The notes beneath the pieces were generated by a model. That model ran no database searches. It had not been told where the DNA came from and saw only the letters and a list, made by a program, of their open reading frames with translations. From an uncultured Oscillibacter sp. (lineage in GTDB: Bacteria > Bacillota > Clostridia > Oscillospirales > Oscillospiraceae): DNA of 14,578 nt. Within the stretch, counting starts at the first letter, position 1; every line of letters starts with the position of its first letter. Where the stretch lies: assembly GCA_946494635.1 (NCBI GenBank), contig CAMMCS010000031.1, positions 1 through 14,578 of the forward strand. The letters are read 5' to 3'. Positions 6,041 through 12,436 of the stretch are shown one piece after another. The position numbers and the translations under genes are program-made.

Positions 6041-7429
6041 ATGCGCACCTATGCCCTGGAGAACCGCGGCGGGATGCCGCTGTATGAATACCTGTACCGC
6101 TGCATCCGGGGGGACATCCTGGACGGCACCCTGGCCGCCGGGGAGCGGCTGCCCTCCAAACGGGCCCTGGCGGAGCATCTGCGCCTCTCCGTCATGACGG
6201 TGGAGGGGGCCTATCAGCAGCTGGAGGCGGAGGGGTACGTCTACACCCTGCCCAGGCGGGGGTTCTTCGTGGCGGAGGTGGAGCGGCCCCGGCCCGCGCC
6301 GCCGGCTCCGCCGCTGCCGGAGGCCCGGGAGGCGCCCGACTGGCGGCTGGACCTGAAGAGCAACCGGGTGGACGCCAGCCGCTTCCCGGTGGCCGCCTGG
6401 TCCCGCCTCACCCGCCAGGCCCTGACGGAGGAGGCGGAGTCCCTGCTGCGGCCGGTGCCCCATCAGGGGCTCCCCGCCCTGCGGCAGGCCATCGCCCGGG
6501 ATCTGCGGGAGTACAAGGGCATGGCGGTGTCGCCGGAGCAGATCGTGGTGGGGGCCGGAGCGGAGTATCTGTACCTCCTGCTGGCCCAGCTGCTGGGGCG
6601 GAAGGCGGTGTTCGCCGTGGAGGACCCGGGCTACCCCAAGATCCGGCTGGTGTACGGCAAGTGCGGCGCGGCCTGCCGCCCGGTGCCCCTGGACAGCCAG
6701 GGCATGGCGCCGGAGGCCCTGGAGGCGGCGGGGGCCACAGCGGCCCACCTGTCCCCGGCCCACCACTACCCCACCGGGCTGGTGACCCCCATCGGCCGGC
6801 GGCAGGCCCTGCTGCGGTGGGCGGAGCGGGCGGACGCTGTCATCATCGAGGACGACTATGACAGCGAGTTCCGCTTCACAGGCCGCCCTATCCCGACGCT
6901 GCAGAGCATCGACACCGCCGGGCGGGTGGTATATATGAACACCTTCTCCCAGACCATCTCCCCGGCCATGCGGGTGGGGTTCATGGTGCTGCCCCCCCGG
7001 CTGCTGGACCGATACCGCCGGGAGCTGGGCTTCTACGCCTGCACGGTGCCGGCCCTGGACCAGCATGTGCTGGCCCGGTTCCTGGCCGGCGGCCACTACG
7101 AGCAGCACCTGGCCCGGATGCGGAAGGAGTACCGCCAGCGCCGGGACGCGGTGCTCGCCGCCTTCCGCTCCAGCCCCTTCCGGGACCGGATCACCATTTC
7201 CGAGCAGGGGGCGGGGCTCCACTTCCTGCTGAAGCTGGACACGGCGGAGGGGGACGAGGCCCTCCGGCAGCGGGCGGCGGCCCTTGGGGTGCGGCTGGGG
7301 TTCCTTTCCGAATACGCCGCCCTCCCCTCCCCCGCCTACGCCCACACCCTGGTGGTGAACTACGCAGGGCTGAACCCCGCCGCCCTGCCGGACGCCATGG
7401 AGGCGCTGGCGGAGGTATTCCGGCTGTAA
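6041..7429 (+). CDS. MocR/PdxR-type regulator: GntR winged helix fused to aminotransferase-like domain
   Basis: Transcription factor of the MocR subfamily (462 residues). Residues about 10-78 form a GntR winged helix (LYEYLYRCIRGDILDGTL, LPSKRALAEHLRLSVMTV), then a Pro/Ala-rich linker (about 86-103), then a fold-type I aminotransferase domain. Domain landmarks include YPTGLVTPIGRRQALLRWA and EDDYDSEFR (270-276), whose Asp normally contacts the PLP ring. Where the family carries the Schiff-base Lys in a TFSK-like motif, this protein reads NTFSQTISPAMRVGF: position 304 is Gln (codon CAG at 6950-6952). It may bind PLP non-covalently or sense another ligand. The start has GGAGGTGG about 4-11 nt upstream. 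It faces the ECF S-component gene across 127 nt, so it probably regulates that gene and itself. A 19-bp terminator follows. Confidence 0.92.
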   Translation: MRTYALENRGGMPLYEYLYRCIRGDILDGTLAAGERLPSKRALAEHLRLSVMTVEGAYQQLEAEGYVYTLPRRGFFVAEVERPRPAPPAPPLPEAREAPDWRLDLKSNRVDASRFPVAAWSRLTRQALTEEAESLLRPVPHQGLPALRQAIARDLREYKGMAVSPEQIVVGAGAEYLYLLLAQLLGRKAVFAVEDPGYPKIRLVYGKCGAACRPVPLDSQGMAPEALEAAGATAAHLSPAHHYPTGLVTPIGRRQALLRWAERADAVIIEDDYDSEFRFTGRPIPTLQSIDTAGRVVYMNTFSQTISPAMRVGFMVLPPRLLDRYRRELGFYACTVPALDQHVLARFLAGGHYEQHLARMRKEYRQRRDAVLAAFRSSPFRDRITISEQGAGLHFLLKLDTAEGDEALRQRAAALGVRLGFLSEYAALPSPAYAHTLVVNYAGLNPAALPDAMEALAEVFRL

Positions 7430-7459
7430 GTCGTCCGCGCGGTGCCCCCGGGAAGCCGC

Positions 7460-7500
7460 GCAAAAGGGCCGGGCGCCTGAAAGGCGCCCGGCCCTTTTGC
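7460..7500. terminator. Bidirectional intrinsic terminator, 19-bp perfect stem
   Basis: Arms 7460-7478 and 7482-7500 pair perfectly around a GAA loop. The outer pairs are AAAA/TTTT, so each strand ends in a T-run. It lies 31 nt after the mocR stop and converges with the MATE operon, serving both directions. Confidence 0.85.
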
Positions 7501-7525
7501 TTGCCGAAAGCGTCTTTTCGGCAAG
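7500..7525. terminator. Second hairpin abutting the terminator
   Basis: Arms CTTGCCGAAA (7500-7509) and TTTCGGCAAG (7516-7525) around GCGTCT. It starts on the last base of the preceding hairpin. On the minus strand a MATE transcript would meet this hairpin first. It is likely part of a tandem terminator; no long T-run of its own. Confidence 0.45.
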
Positions 7526-7664
7526 CCGGACAAGGTTTCACACTCCTGAAAAATTCTGAAACCCTTTGATTTTCATGACGCAGGACACCCTTCCTTCCCG
7601 CGGCCCGAGATTTCCGGGGCTATCGGCAGCCTGAAGGGCGGGGCGCCCCCGGCCGGCAGGCCTG

Positions 7665-9047
7665 TCACGGATTGGCAGGCTTCTCCAGCTCCCGCATGCT
7701 CTTTTTAAAGTGGTAGGCAAACATGGTGGCCGTGGTACACACCGCCAGCACATCCGCCACCGGCTCCGCCAGGAACACGGCAAAGCACTTGTCCGCGAAG
7801 AAATTGGGCAGAATATAGATGAGGGGGATCAGCAGGATGATCTTCCGCAGCACCGCCAGGAACAGGGAGATCTTGGCGTTGCCCAGGGCCACGAAGGTCT
7901 GCTGGCAGGCGATCTGGATGCCGAAGATGCCGGTGGCCGCCATGTAGATCCGCAGGGCCCAGGAGGCATAGCTCACCAGCTCGCCGTCCGAGGTGAACAT
8001 CAGGGCGAACAGCTGGGGGAACAGCTGCACCAGCGCCCACAGCAGCAGGGAGTACGCCACGCAGGCCATCAGCAGCACCCGGAAGGCCCGCCGCACCCGC
8101 TGGGGATTCTGCGCGCCGTAGTTGTAGCTGATGATGGGCTGGGCGCCCTGGGTCAGGCCCTGGAGGGGCATCATGGCGAACTGCATGATGCTGGACAGCA
8201 CCGTCATGGCGCCCACGGCGATGTCCCCGCCATAGGTCTGCAGGGAGGAGTTGAAGCACACGGTAATCAGGCTCTCCGTGGACTGCATGATGAAGGGCGA
8301 GGCCCCCAGGGCCAGGGCCGGCAGCACCACCTTGGCCCGCAGGCGCAGATGCTCCCGCCGCAGGTGCCATTTGGTCTTCGGCCCGGTGAGGAACTTCAGC
8401 ACCCACACGGCGGACACCGCCTGGGACAGGATGGTGGCCAGGGCCGCGCCCCGCACCCCCATGCCGAAGGCGAAGATGAAAATGGGGTCCAGCACGGTGT
8501 TGAGGATCGCGCCGATCAGCACGGTCTTCATCCCCACCACCGTGAAGCCCTGGGCGGTGATATAGGCGTTGAGGCCCAGGGTCACCTGGACAAAGATGGT
8601 GCCCAGGGCATAGATGCGCATATAGTCCAGGGCATAGCCGATGGTGTTCTCACTGGCGCCGAAGAGGTACAGCATGGGCTCCGCAAACACCAGGAACACC
8701 ACGGTCAGCACCAGGGAGACGCTCACCAGCAGCGTAAAGCTGTTGCCCATGATCCGCTCCGACTCCTCCAGGTCGCCCCTGCCCTCGGCAATGGAGGCCC
8801 GGGGCGCTCCGCCAAAGGCCATCAGGGCCGCAAAGGCGGAAATCACCATGATGATGGGCAGGCATACCCCCACGCCGGTGAGGGCCAGCTTGCCCACCGT
8901 CTCCACCGGCTGCATGTGGCCGATATAAATTCGGTCCACCAGATTGTAGAGCATGTTGACGATCTGGGAGGTGATGGTGGGAACTGCCAGTGAGAACAGC
9001 AGCCTTCCCACACTGCCGCTGCCCAGATCTACGTTCTGCGTTTTCAT
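7665..9047 (-). CDS. MATE family efflux transporter
   Basis: Multidrug/toxin extrusion antiporter of the cytoplasmic membrane, 460 residues, the usual MATE length, with about twelve hydrophobic segments in two homologous halves. Diagnostic stretches: the N-terminal LGSGSVGRLLFSLAVPTITS and NMLYNLVDRIYIGHM, ALMAFGGAPRASIAEGRGD in the first half, and MMPLQGLTQGAQPIISYNYG (about 305-325) in the second half. It resembles the MepA-like clade common in Firmicutes. The ATG at 9047 overlaps the marR stop by 4 nt (ATGA), with GGAGGAAGGA at the end of marR as its ribosome binding site. Co-transcription with marR implies control by that repressor. The substrate cannot be read from the sequence; cationic drugs or a metabolite are family-level expectations. 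Confidence 0.95.
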   Translation of the reverse strand: MKTQNVDLGSGSVGRLLFSLAVPTITSQIVNMLYNLVDRIYIGHMQPVETVGKLALTGVGVCLPIIMVISAFAALMAFGGAPRASIAEGRGDLEESERIMGNSFTLLVSVSLVLTVVFLVFAEPMLYLFGASENTIGYALDYMRIYALGTIFVQVTLGLNAYITAQGFTVVGMKTVLIGAILNTVLDPIFIFAFGMGVRGAALATILSQAVSAVWVLKFLTGPKTKWHLRREHLRLRAKVVLPALALGASPFIMQSTESLITVCFNSSLQTYGGDIAVGAMTVLSSIMQFAMMPLQGLTQGAQPIISYNYGAQNPQRVRRAFRVLLMACVAYSLLLWALVQLFPQLFALMFTSDGELVSYASWALRIYMAATGIFGIQIACQQTFVALGNAKISLFLAVLRKIILLIPLIYILPNFFADKCFAVFLAEPVADVLAVCTTATMFAYHFKKSMRELEKPANP

Positions 9048-9499
9048 GTGTCCGTTCCTTCCTCCAACTGTGTTTGCGCTCCGGAGAGCACTTTTTCCAG
9101 CAGCGCCTGAAACTGGGCGGCCTCCGCCGCCGTCAGGCCCGAGAACAGCGACTCCACACAGGCGCTCTGCACCGCCCGCGCCTGCTGCCCCAGGGCCGCG
9201 CCCGTCTCCGTCAAAGCCAGGCGCACCACCCGCCGGTCCAGCAGATCCGCCGTCCGCCGCAGCAGTCCCCTTTTGACCAGGACCTCCACCGCCGCGGACA
9301 CCTGGCTTTTGGCCAGGCCCCGGAGCTCTGTCACATCCCGGGCCGTGTCAAACGAAGGATTGTTGGTGAGGAACAGCACCACATCCATCTCCCGCATGGA
9401 GAGGCCCGTCCTCTCCAGCAGCCCGGAAAAGCACCGGGCATAATACCGTTTGAGCTGCTGCACACTGCGCAGCAGCTGCGTGCTTGTCACTGCCTGCAC
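9044..9499 (-). CDS. MarR family transcriptional regulator
   Basis: Winged-helix regulator of 151 residues from the chosen GTG start. Core features: LSMREMDVVLFLTNNPSFDTARDV (helix 2 and onset of the DNA-binding domain), the recognition region LRGLAKSQVSAAVEVLVKRGLL, and the wing ADLLDRRVVRLALTETG with its conserved DRR. Helices on either side form the dimer interface. A longer frame begins at ATG 9547, but that ATG lies inside the predicted -10 box, so it cannot be transcribed from this promoter. GTG at 9499 has GGAGG with 7 nt spacing and gives the normal family length. It leads the marR-MATE operon and is the probable ligand-responsive repressor of it. A 29-bp inverted repeat over the promoter is its likely operator. 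Confidence 0.9.
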   Translation of the reverse strand: MQAVTSTQLLRSVQQLKRYYARCFSGLLERTGLSMREMDVVLFLTNNPSFDTARDVTELRGLAKSQVSAAVEVLVKRGLLRRTADLLDRRVVRLALTETGAALGQQARAVQSACVESLFSGLTAAEAAQFQALLEKVLSGAQTQLEEGTDT

Positions 9500-9506
9500 C
9501 GCCTTT

Positions 9507-9511
9507 CCTCC
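9507..9511 (-). promoter_or_regulatory. Ribosome binding site deciding the marR start
   Basis: GGAGG on the minus strand, 7 nt before GTG at 9499. No comparable site precedes the upstream ATG at 9547, which falls inside the -10 box. Confidence 0.7.
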
Positions 9512-9542
9512 CAATCCGAACTGTTCTTGTTGGAACTTTTTA

Positions 9543-9573
9543 AGCATAGCACCATCCCCCCCGGGGCTGTCAA
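9543..9573 (-). promoter_or_regulatory. Predicted promoter of marR-MATE
   Basis: On the minus strand: consensus -35 TTGACA (9568-9573), 19-nt spacer (long), -10 TATGCT (9543-9548) preceded by TGC (extended -10). The spacer includes a G-run. Transcription start is near 9536. Confidence 0.6.
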
Positions 9574-9596
9574 GAATCCGATCGTTTTTCTTGACA
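9568..9596. promoter_or_regulatory. Inverted repeat covering both -35 boxes; candidate MarR operator
   Basis: TGTCAAGAA (9568-9576) and TTCTTGACA (9588-9596) are perfect 9-bp inverted arms around 11 nt that contain a central CGATCG (9579-9584). It includes the -35 hexamers of marR and of degV, so a bound repressor would block both. Confidence 0.55.
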
Positions 9597-9619
9597 TTTG
9601 CCCCTCCGTCCAGTATGAT
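9591..9619 (+). promoter_or_regulatory. Predicted promoter of the DegV gene
   Basis: -35 TTGACA (9591-9596), 17-nt spacer, -10 TATGAT (9614-9619). It is nearly consensus, with transcription start near 9626 and a leader of about 40 nt. Confidence 0.75.
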
Positions 9620-9665
9620 GAAAGCAAGAATATGGTTTTCAATAACAGATTACGGGGTGTTCTCT

Positions 9666-10514
9666 ATGACATGGAATCTTGTAAGTGACAGCAGCTGCGA
9701 CCTGCGGGTGTCCTCTTTCCACAGTGACTCCGTCCGGTTTGAGACTGTGCCCCTGCGGCTTCTGGTGGGTGAGCGGGAGTTCCTGGACAACGACCAGCTG
9801 TCCGTGCCGGAGCTGCTCGCCGCCATGGCGGCGGAGAAATCCGCGGCCTCCTCCGCCTGCCCCTCTCCCTCCGCCTTTGCCAAGGCCTTCGCCGCCGGGG
9901 ACCGGACGGTGTGCATCACCATCTCCTCCCAGCTCTCCGGCACCTATCACGCCGCCTGCATCGGCCGGGAGATGGTGCTGGAGGAGCACCCGGACAAGGA
10001 GATCTTCGTCCTGGACTCCCGGGCCGCCTCCTCCACCTGCGCGCTGCTGGTGCGGCGGGCCAGGGCCCTGATGGAGGCCGCCGGGGAGGACGGGGACTTC
10101 GGCGCCGTCTGCGATCAGCTCCGCCGGTATCACGCCACGCTGCGGACATGCTTCACGCTGGAGAATTTCGACAACCTCATCAAAAACGGCCGGATGCGGC
10201 CCATCGTGGGCACCCTGCTGCACTCCCTGGGCATCCACGTCATTGCCGACGCCACGCCGGAGGGCACCATCCATGTGGCGGACAAGGCCCGTGGGATCGG
10301 CAAAACCTACCGGGCCATCACCGCCTTGATGGGCGCCAGCAAGGACTGCTCCGGCGCAGAGGTCATCATCTCCCACTGCGAGAACCTGGAGGGGGCCATG
10401 GCCCTGAAGCAGCAGATCCTGGCGGACCTGCCGGTAAAGCGGGTGGACCTGCTGTCCTGCCGGGGGCTCACCAGCTTTTACGCCATGGAGAAGGGCCTCA
10501 TCGTGGGGTATTGA
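9666..10514 (+). CDS. DegV/FakB family fatty-acid-binding protein
   Basis: Soluble protein of 282 residues, the normal size for DegV/FakB. Members bind a fatty acid and present it to the kinase FakA for phosphorylation in Firmicutes phospholipid synthesis. Visible landmarks: the N-terminal VSDSSCDL, SSACPSPSAF (the TSxPSP-like ligand loop), TVCITISSQLSGTYHAA, VLDSRAASS, LENFDNLIKNGRMRP and the C-terminal ISHCENLEGAMALKQQI. The first motif has Cys where most members have Ala, and the second has SSAC in place of TSQ. The ATG at 9666 has only a weak GGGGTG site 6 nt upstream. In-frame codons further upstream overlap the -10 box and are rejected. It is monocistronic and divergent from marR. Which fatty acid it prefers cannot be seen. 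Confidence 0.9.
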   Translation: MTWNLVSDSSCDLRVSSFHSDSVRFETVPLRLLVGEREFLDNDQLSVPELLAAMAAEKSAASSACPSPSAFAKAFAAGDRTVCITISSQLSGTYHAACIGREMVLEEHPDKEIFVLDSRAASSTCALLVRRARALMEAAGEDGDFGAVCDQLRRYHATLRTCFTLENFDNLIKNGRMRPIVGTLLHSLGIHVIADATPEGTIHVADKARGIGKTYRAITALMGASKDCSGAEVIISHCENLEGAMALKQQILADLPVKRVDLLSCRGLTSFYAMEKGLIVGY

Positions 10515-10632
10515 GCCGCCCGTGAGGCCCGCTCGATGCCGCAGGGGCTTCCGGCACACCCCGGCGGGGCCTCTGAGGGGGCCGACGACCCGGCGGCCCC
10601 GCCGATCTCCACCGAACCCTTGTGGGGATTCT

Positions 10633-10659
10633 GTAGGGGCCGATGCCCTCATCGGCCCG
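10633..10659 (+). repeat. GTAG hairpin repeat, copy 1
   Basis: GTAG, then arms GGGCCGATG (10637-10645) and CATCGGCCC (10650-10658), 9 bp, loop CCCT. Nearly identical, in inverse orientation, to the copy at 14085-14111, which differs by one loop base. Confidence 0.75.
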
Positions 10660-10682
10660 TTGGAAGGGCCTCCGGCAGAGCC

Positions 10683-10706
10683 GTAGGGGCGGCAATCTGC
10701 CGCCCG
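10683..10706 (+). repeat. GTAG hairpin repeat, copy 2
   Basis: GTAG, then arms GGGCGGCA (10687-10694) and TGCCGCCC (10698-10705), loop ATC. The left flank GCAGAGCCGTAGGGGCGG is shared, with one extra G, with the inverse copy at 14137-14160. Stem bases differ between the two but remain paired. Confidence 0.75.
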
Positions 10707-10756
10707 CCTGATTTCGGCAGGGACCTGGTGGGGGTGTAGGGGCGGCCCGGAGATTC

Positions 10757-10783
10757 GCAGGGGCGGACCTGTGTGTCCGCCCG
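10757..10783 (+). repeat. GTAG-type hairpin repeat, copy 3 (GCAG variant)
   Basis: GCAG instead of GTAG, then arms GGGCGGAC (10761-10768) and GTCCGCCC (10775-10782), loop CTGTGT. The right flank resembles that of the inverse copy at 14194-14219. An unpaired half-element (GTAGGGGCGG) lies just upstream near 10736. Confidence 0.65.
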
Positions 10784-10824
10784 TCGGTTTTTGTCGGGAC
10801 CCTTGCGCTCCCTCCGGACCGGTC

Positions 10825-10860
10825 AAAAGCGCGCACGGAATGTCTTCCGCGCGCGCTTTT
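10825..10860. terminator. Bidirectional terminator between degV and the YfcC gene
   Basis: AAAAGCGCGC (10825-10834) pairs with GCGCGCTTTT (10851-10860). An A-C mismatch and a further 5-bp CGGAA/TTCCG stem lie inside, with loop TGTC. T-runs are present on both strands, as suits converging genes. Confidence 0.8.
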
Positions 10861-10876
10861 TCTTCTGGATACGCCT

Positions 10877-12265
10877 CTACCCCAGCAGGACGCCGGCGAT
10901 CAGGAACGCCAGCGCCAGCAGGAAGAAGAGCGCCATCAGCTTCCAGACGTATTTCAGCCACCGGTCATAGGGCACATGGCCCAGGGCCAGGGCGCCCATC
11001 ACCACCGCCGCGGTGGGGGTCAGGATGTTCACCAGCCCCGAGGCGGACTGGAAGGCCGTCACCACCAGGTCGCCGCCCACGCCGGCAAACTTGCCCAGGG
11101 GCGCCACGATGGGGATGGACAGGGTGGCCAGCCCCGACGAGGAGGGGATCAGGATGGTGAGGGGCAGGTACAGCAGGAACACCAGCAGCGTGAAGCTGAC
11201 CGGCCCGGCGCCCGCCAGGGCGTTCTCCCCCCAGTGGAGGATGGTGTCGGTGATGGCGCCGTCGTTCATCAGCACGGTGATGCCCCGGCTGATGCCGATG
11301 ATGAAGGCCACGCCCAGGAGGTCCGCGCAGCCGGCCACAAAGGTCTCCGTCAGCTCCTCCTCACTCATCCGGTCCATGAGGCCGATGACCACACCCCCCA
11401 CCAGGAACAGGGCGGAGAGCTCCGGGAACCACCAGCCCAGGGTGGGCAGGGGCAGGCCCATCTCGTCAAAGGGCACCACGGCGTAGACCATGATGAGGAA
11501 CGTCAGGGTGAAGATGGCCATGATGGCCTTCCGCCTGGCAGTGAAGGGCACCTGCTGCTCCATGCTCACCTGGATCCTGCCGGTGCCCACGCCCACCACG
11601 GATTTGGAGGGGTTCCTCTTGACCTTGGCCGCGTAGGCCATCACAAACCAGATGGCCGCCCCCTCAAAGGCCACCCACTCCAAAAGCCGCAGGACAATAC
11701 CCTCTCCCAGGGAGACGCCGGCGAACCCCGCGGCGATGCCGGTGGCGAAGGGGTTCACGGTGGAGGCGATGACGCCGGCGCCGGCCCCCAGCAAAATCAC
11801 GCTGATGCCCACCACCGCGTCGTAGCCGGCGGCCAGGAACACCGGGATCAGCAGCGGGTAGAAGGCCATGGTCTCCTCCCACATGCCGTAGGTGGTGCCC
11901 CCCAGGCCGAAGAGGACCATCAGAATGGGGATGAGCCACTTCTCCCGTCCCCCCAGCAGCCGGATGATGTTGGACACCCCGGCGTCCACGGCGCCGGTTT
12001 TCATCACCACTCCCAGGAAGCCGCCCACCATCAGGATGAACACGCACACGTCCACCGCGTCATAAAAGCCGGAGAAGGCGGCTCTCAGCACGTCCCCGGG
12101 GCCCTGGGGGCTCTGCTCCACCGTGTGATACGTCCCGGCGACGGGCACGCCGTCCTCGTAGTCATAGCTGCCCGCCGGGATGATCCAGGTGGCGGCGGCC
12201 ACCAGGATCAGCAGCAGGAACAAAATGGTATAGGCTGTCGGCATGTGGAACTTTTTTTCACGCAA
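10877..12265 (-). CDS. YfcC family carrier, possible arginine/ornithine-type antiporter
   Basis: Membrane carrier of 462 residues in the DcuC/YfcC superfamily, with about twelve hydrophobic segments. Typical stretches: MPTAYTILFLLLILVAAATW at the N-terminus with IIPAGSYDY after it, GGFLGVVMKTGAVDAGVSNI, GLGGTTYGMWEETMAFYPLL, GAGAGVIASTVNPFATGIAA and PSSSGLATLSIPIVAPLGKF. The start is a TTG at 12265 with GGGGGAG 5 nt upstream; the first ATG, seven codons later, has no ribosome binding site. The gene lies 171 nt downstream of ornithine carbamoyltransferase on the same strand. In streptococcal arc operons the ArcD arginine:ornithine antiporter belongs to this family, so exchange of arginine, ornithine or citrulline is a reasonable inference. 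Dicarboxylate or dipeptide transport is not excluded. Confidence 0.88.
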   Translation of the reverse strand: MREKKFHMPTAYTILFLLLILVAAATWIIPAGSYDYEDGVPVAGTYHTVEQSPQGPGDVLRAAFSGFYDAVDVCVFILMVGGFLGVVMKTGAVDAGVSNIIRLLGGREKWLIPILMVLFGLGGTTYGMWEETMAFYPLLIPVFLAAGYDAVVGISVILLGAGAGVIASTVNPFATGIAAGFAGVSLGEGIVLRLLEWVAFEGAAIWFVMAYAAKVKRNPSKSVVGVGTGRIQVSMEQQVPFTARRKAIMAIFTLTFLIMVYAVVPFDEMGLPLPTLGWWFPELSALFLVGGVVIGLMDRMSEEELTETFVAGCADLLGVAFIIGISRGITVLMNDGAITDTILHWGENALAGAGPVSFTLLVFLLYLPLTILIPSSSGLATLSIPIVAPLGKFAGVGGDLVVTAFQSASGLVNILTPTAAVVMGALALGHVPYDRWLKYVWKLMALFFLLALAFLIAGVLLG

Positions 12266-12315
12266 GATATCTCCCCCGCTTCTGTTTTGGCGCCGCAGCG
12301 CCAGATCGTTTCCAT

Positions 12316-12350
12316 CCTCTGTGCCGGCGGCATATGCGCCGGCACAGAGG
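12316..12350. other. 14-bp hairpin between argF and the YfcC gene
   Basis: Arms CCTCTGTGCCGGCG (12316-12329) and CGCCGGCACAGAGG (12337-12350), loop GCATATG. There is no T-run on either strand, so it is not a standard terminator. It may be a processing or mRNA-stability element that sets the argF:yfcC ratio. A shorter hairpin (CGTGGAA, 12410-12434) follows the argF stop. Confidence 0.55.
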
Positions 12351-12436
12351 CTTCTCAGCTATCAGGTGTGCGAGCGAGGCGCGTGCATGCAGATAGCTGT
12401 CAGCTCTCTCGTGGAAAAAGGCGCCTGTTCCACGAA

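Larger units (their letters stand above)
10515..10876. other. Repeat-bearing intergenic region between converging genes
   Basis: This 362-nt gap holds three GTAG-type hairpins (near 10633, 10683 and 10757), a broken half-element starting near 10736, and the terminator at 10825-10860. Short open frames across it lack ribosome binding sites and read through the repeats, so I call no gene. Confidence 0.7.

Noticed and set aside
7538..7783. An 81-codon minus-strand frame after the MATE gene
   Set aside because: It overlaps the 3' end of the MATE gene in another frame and has no ribosome binding site or homology.
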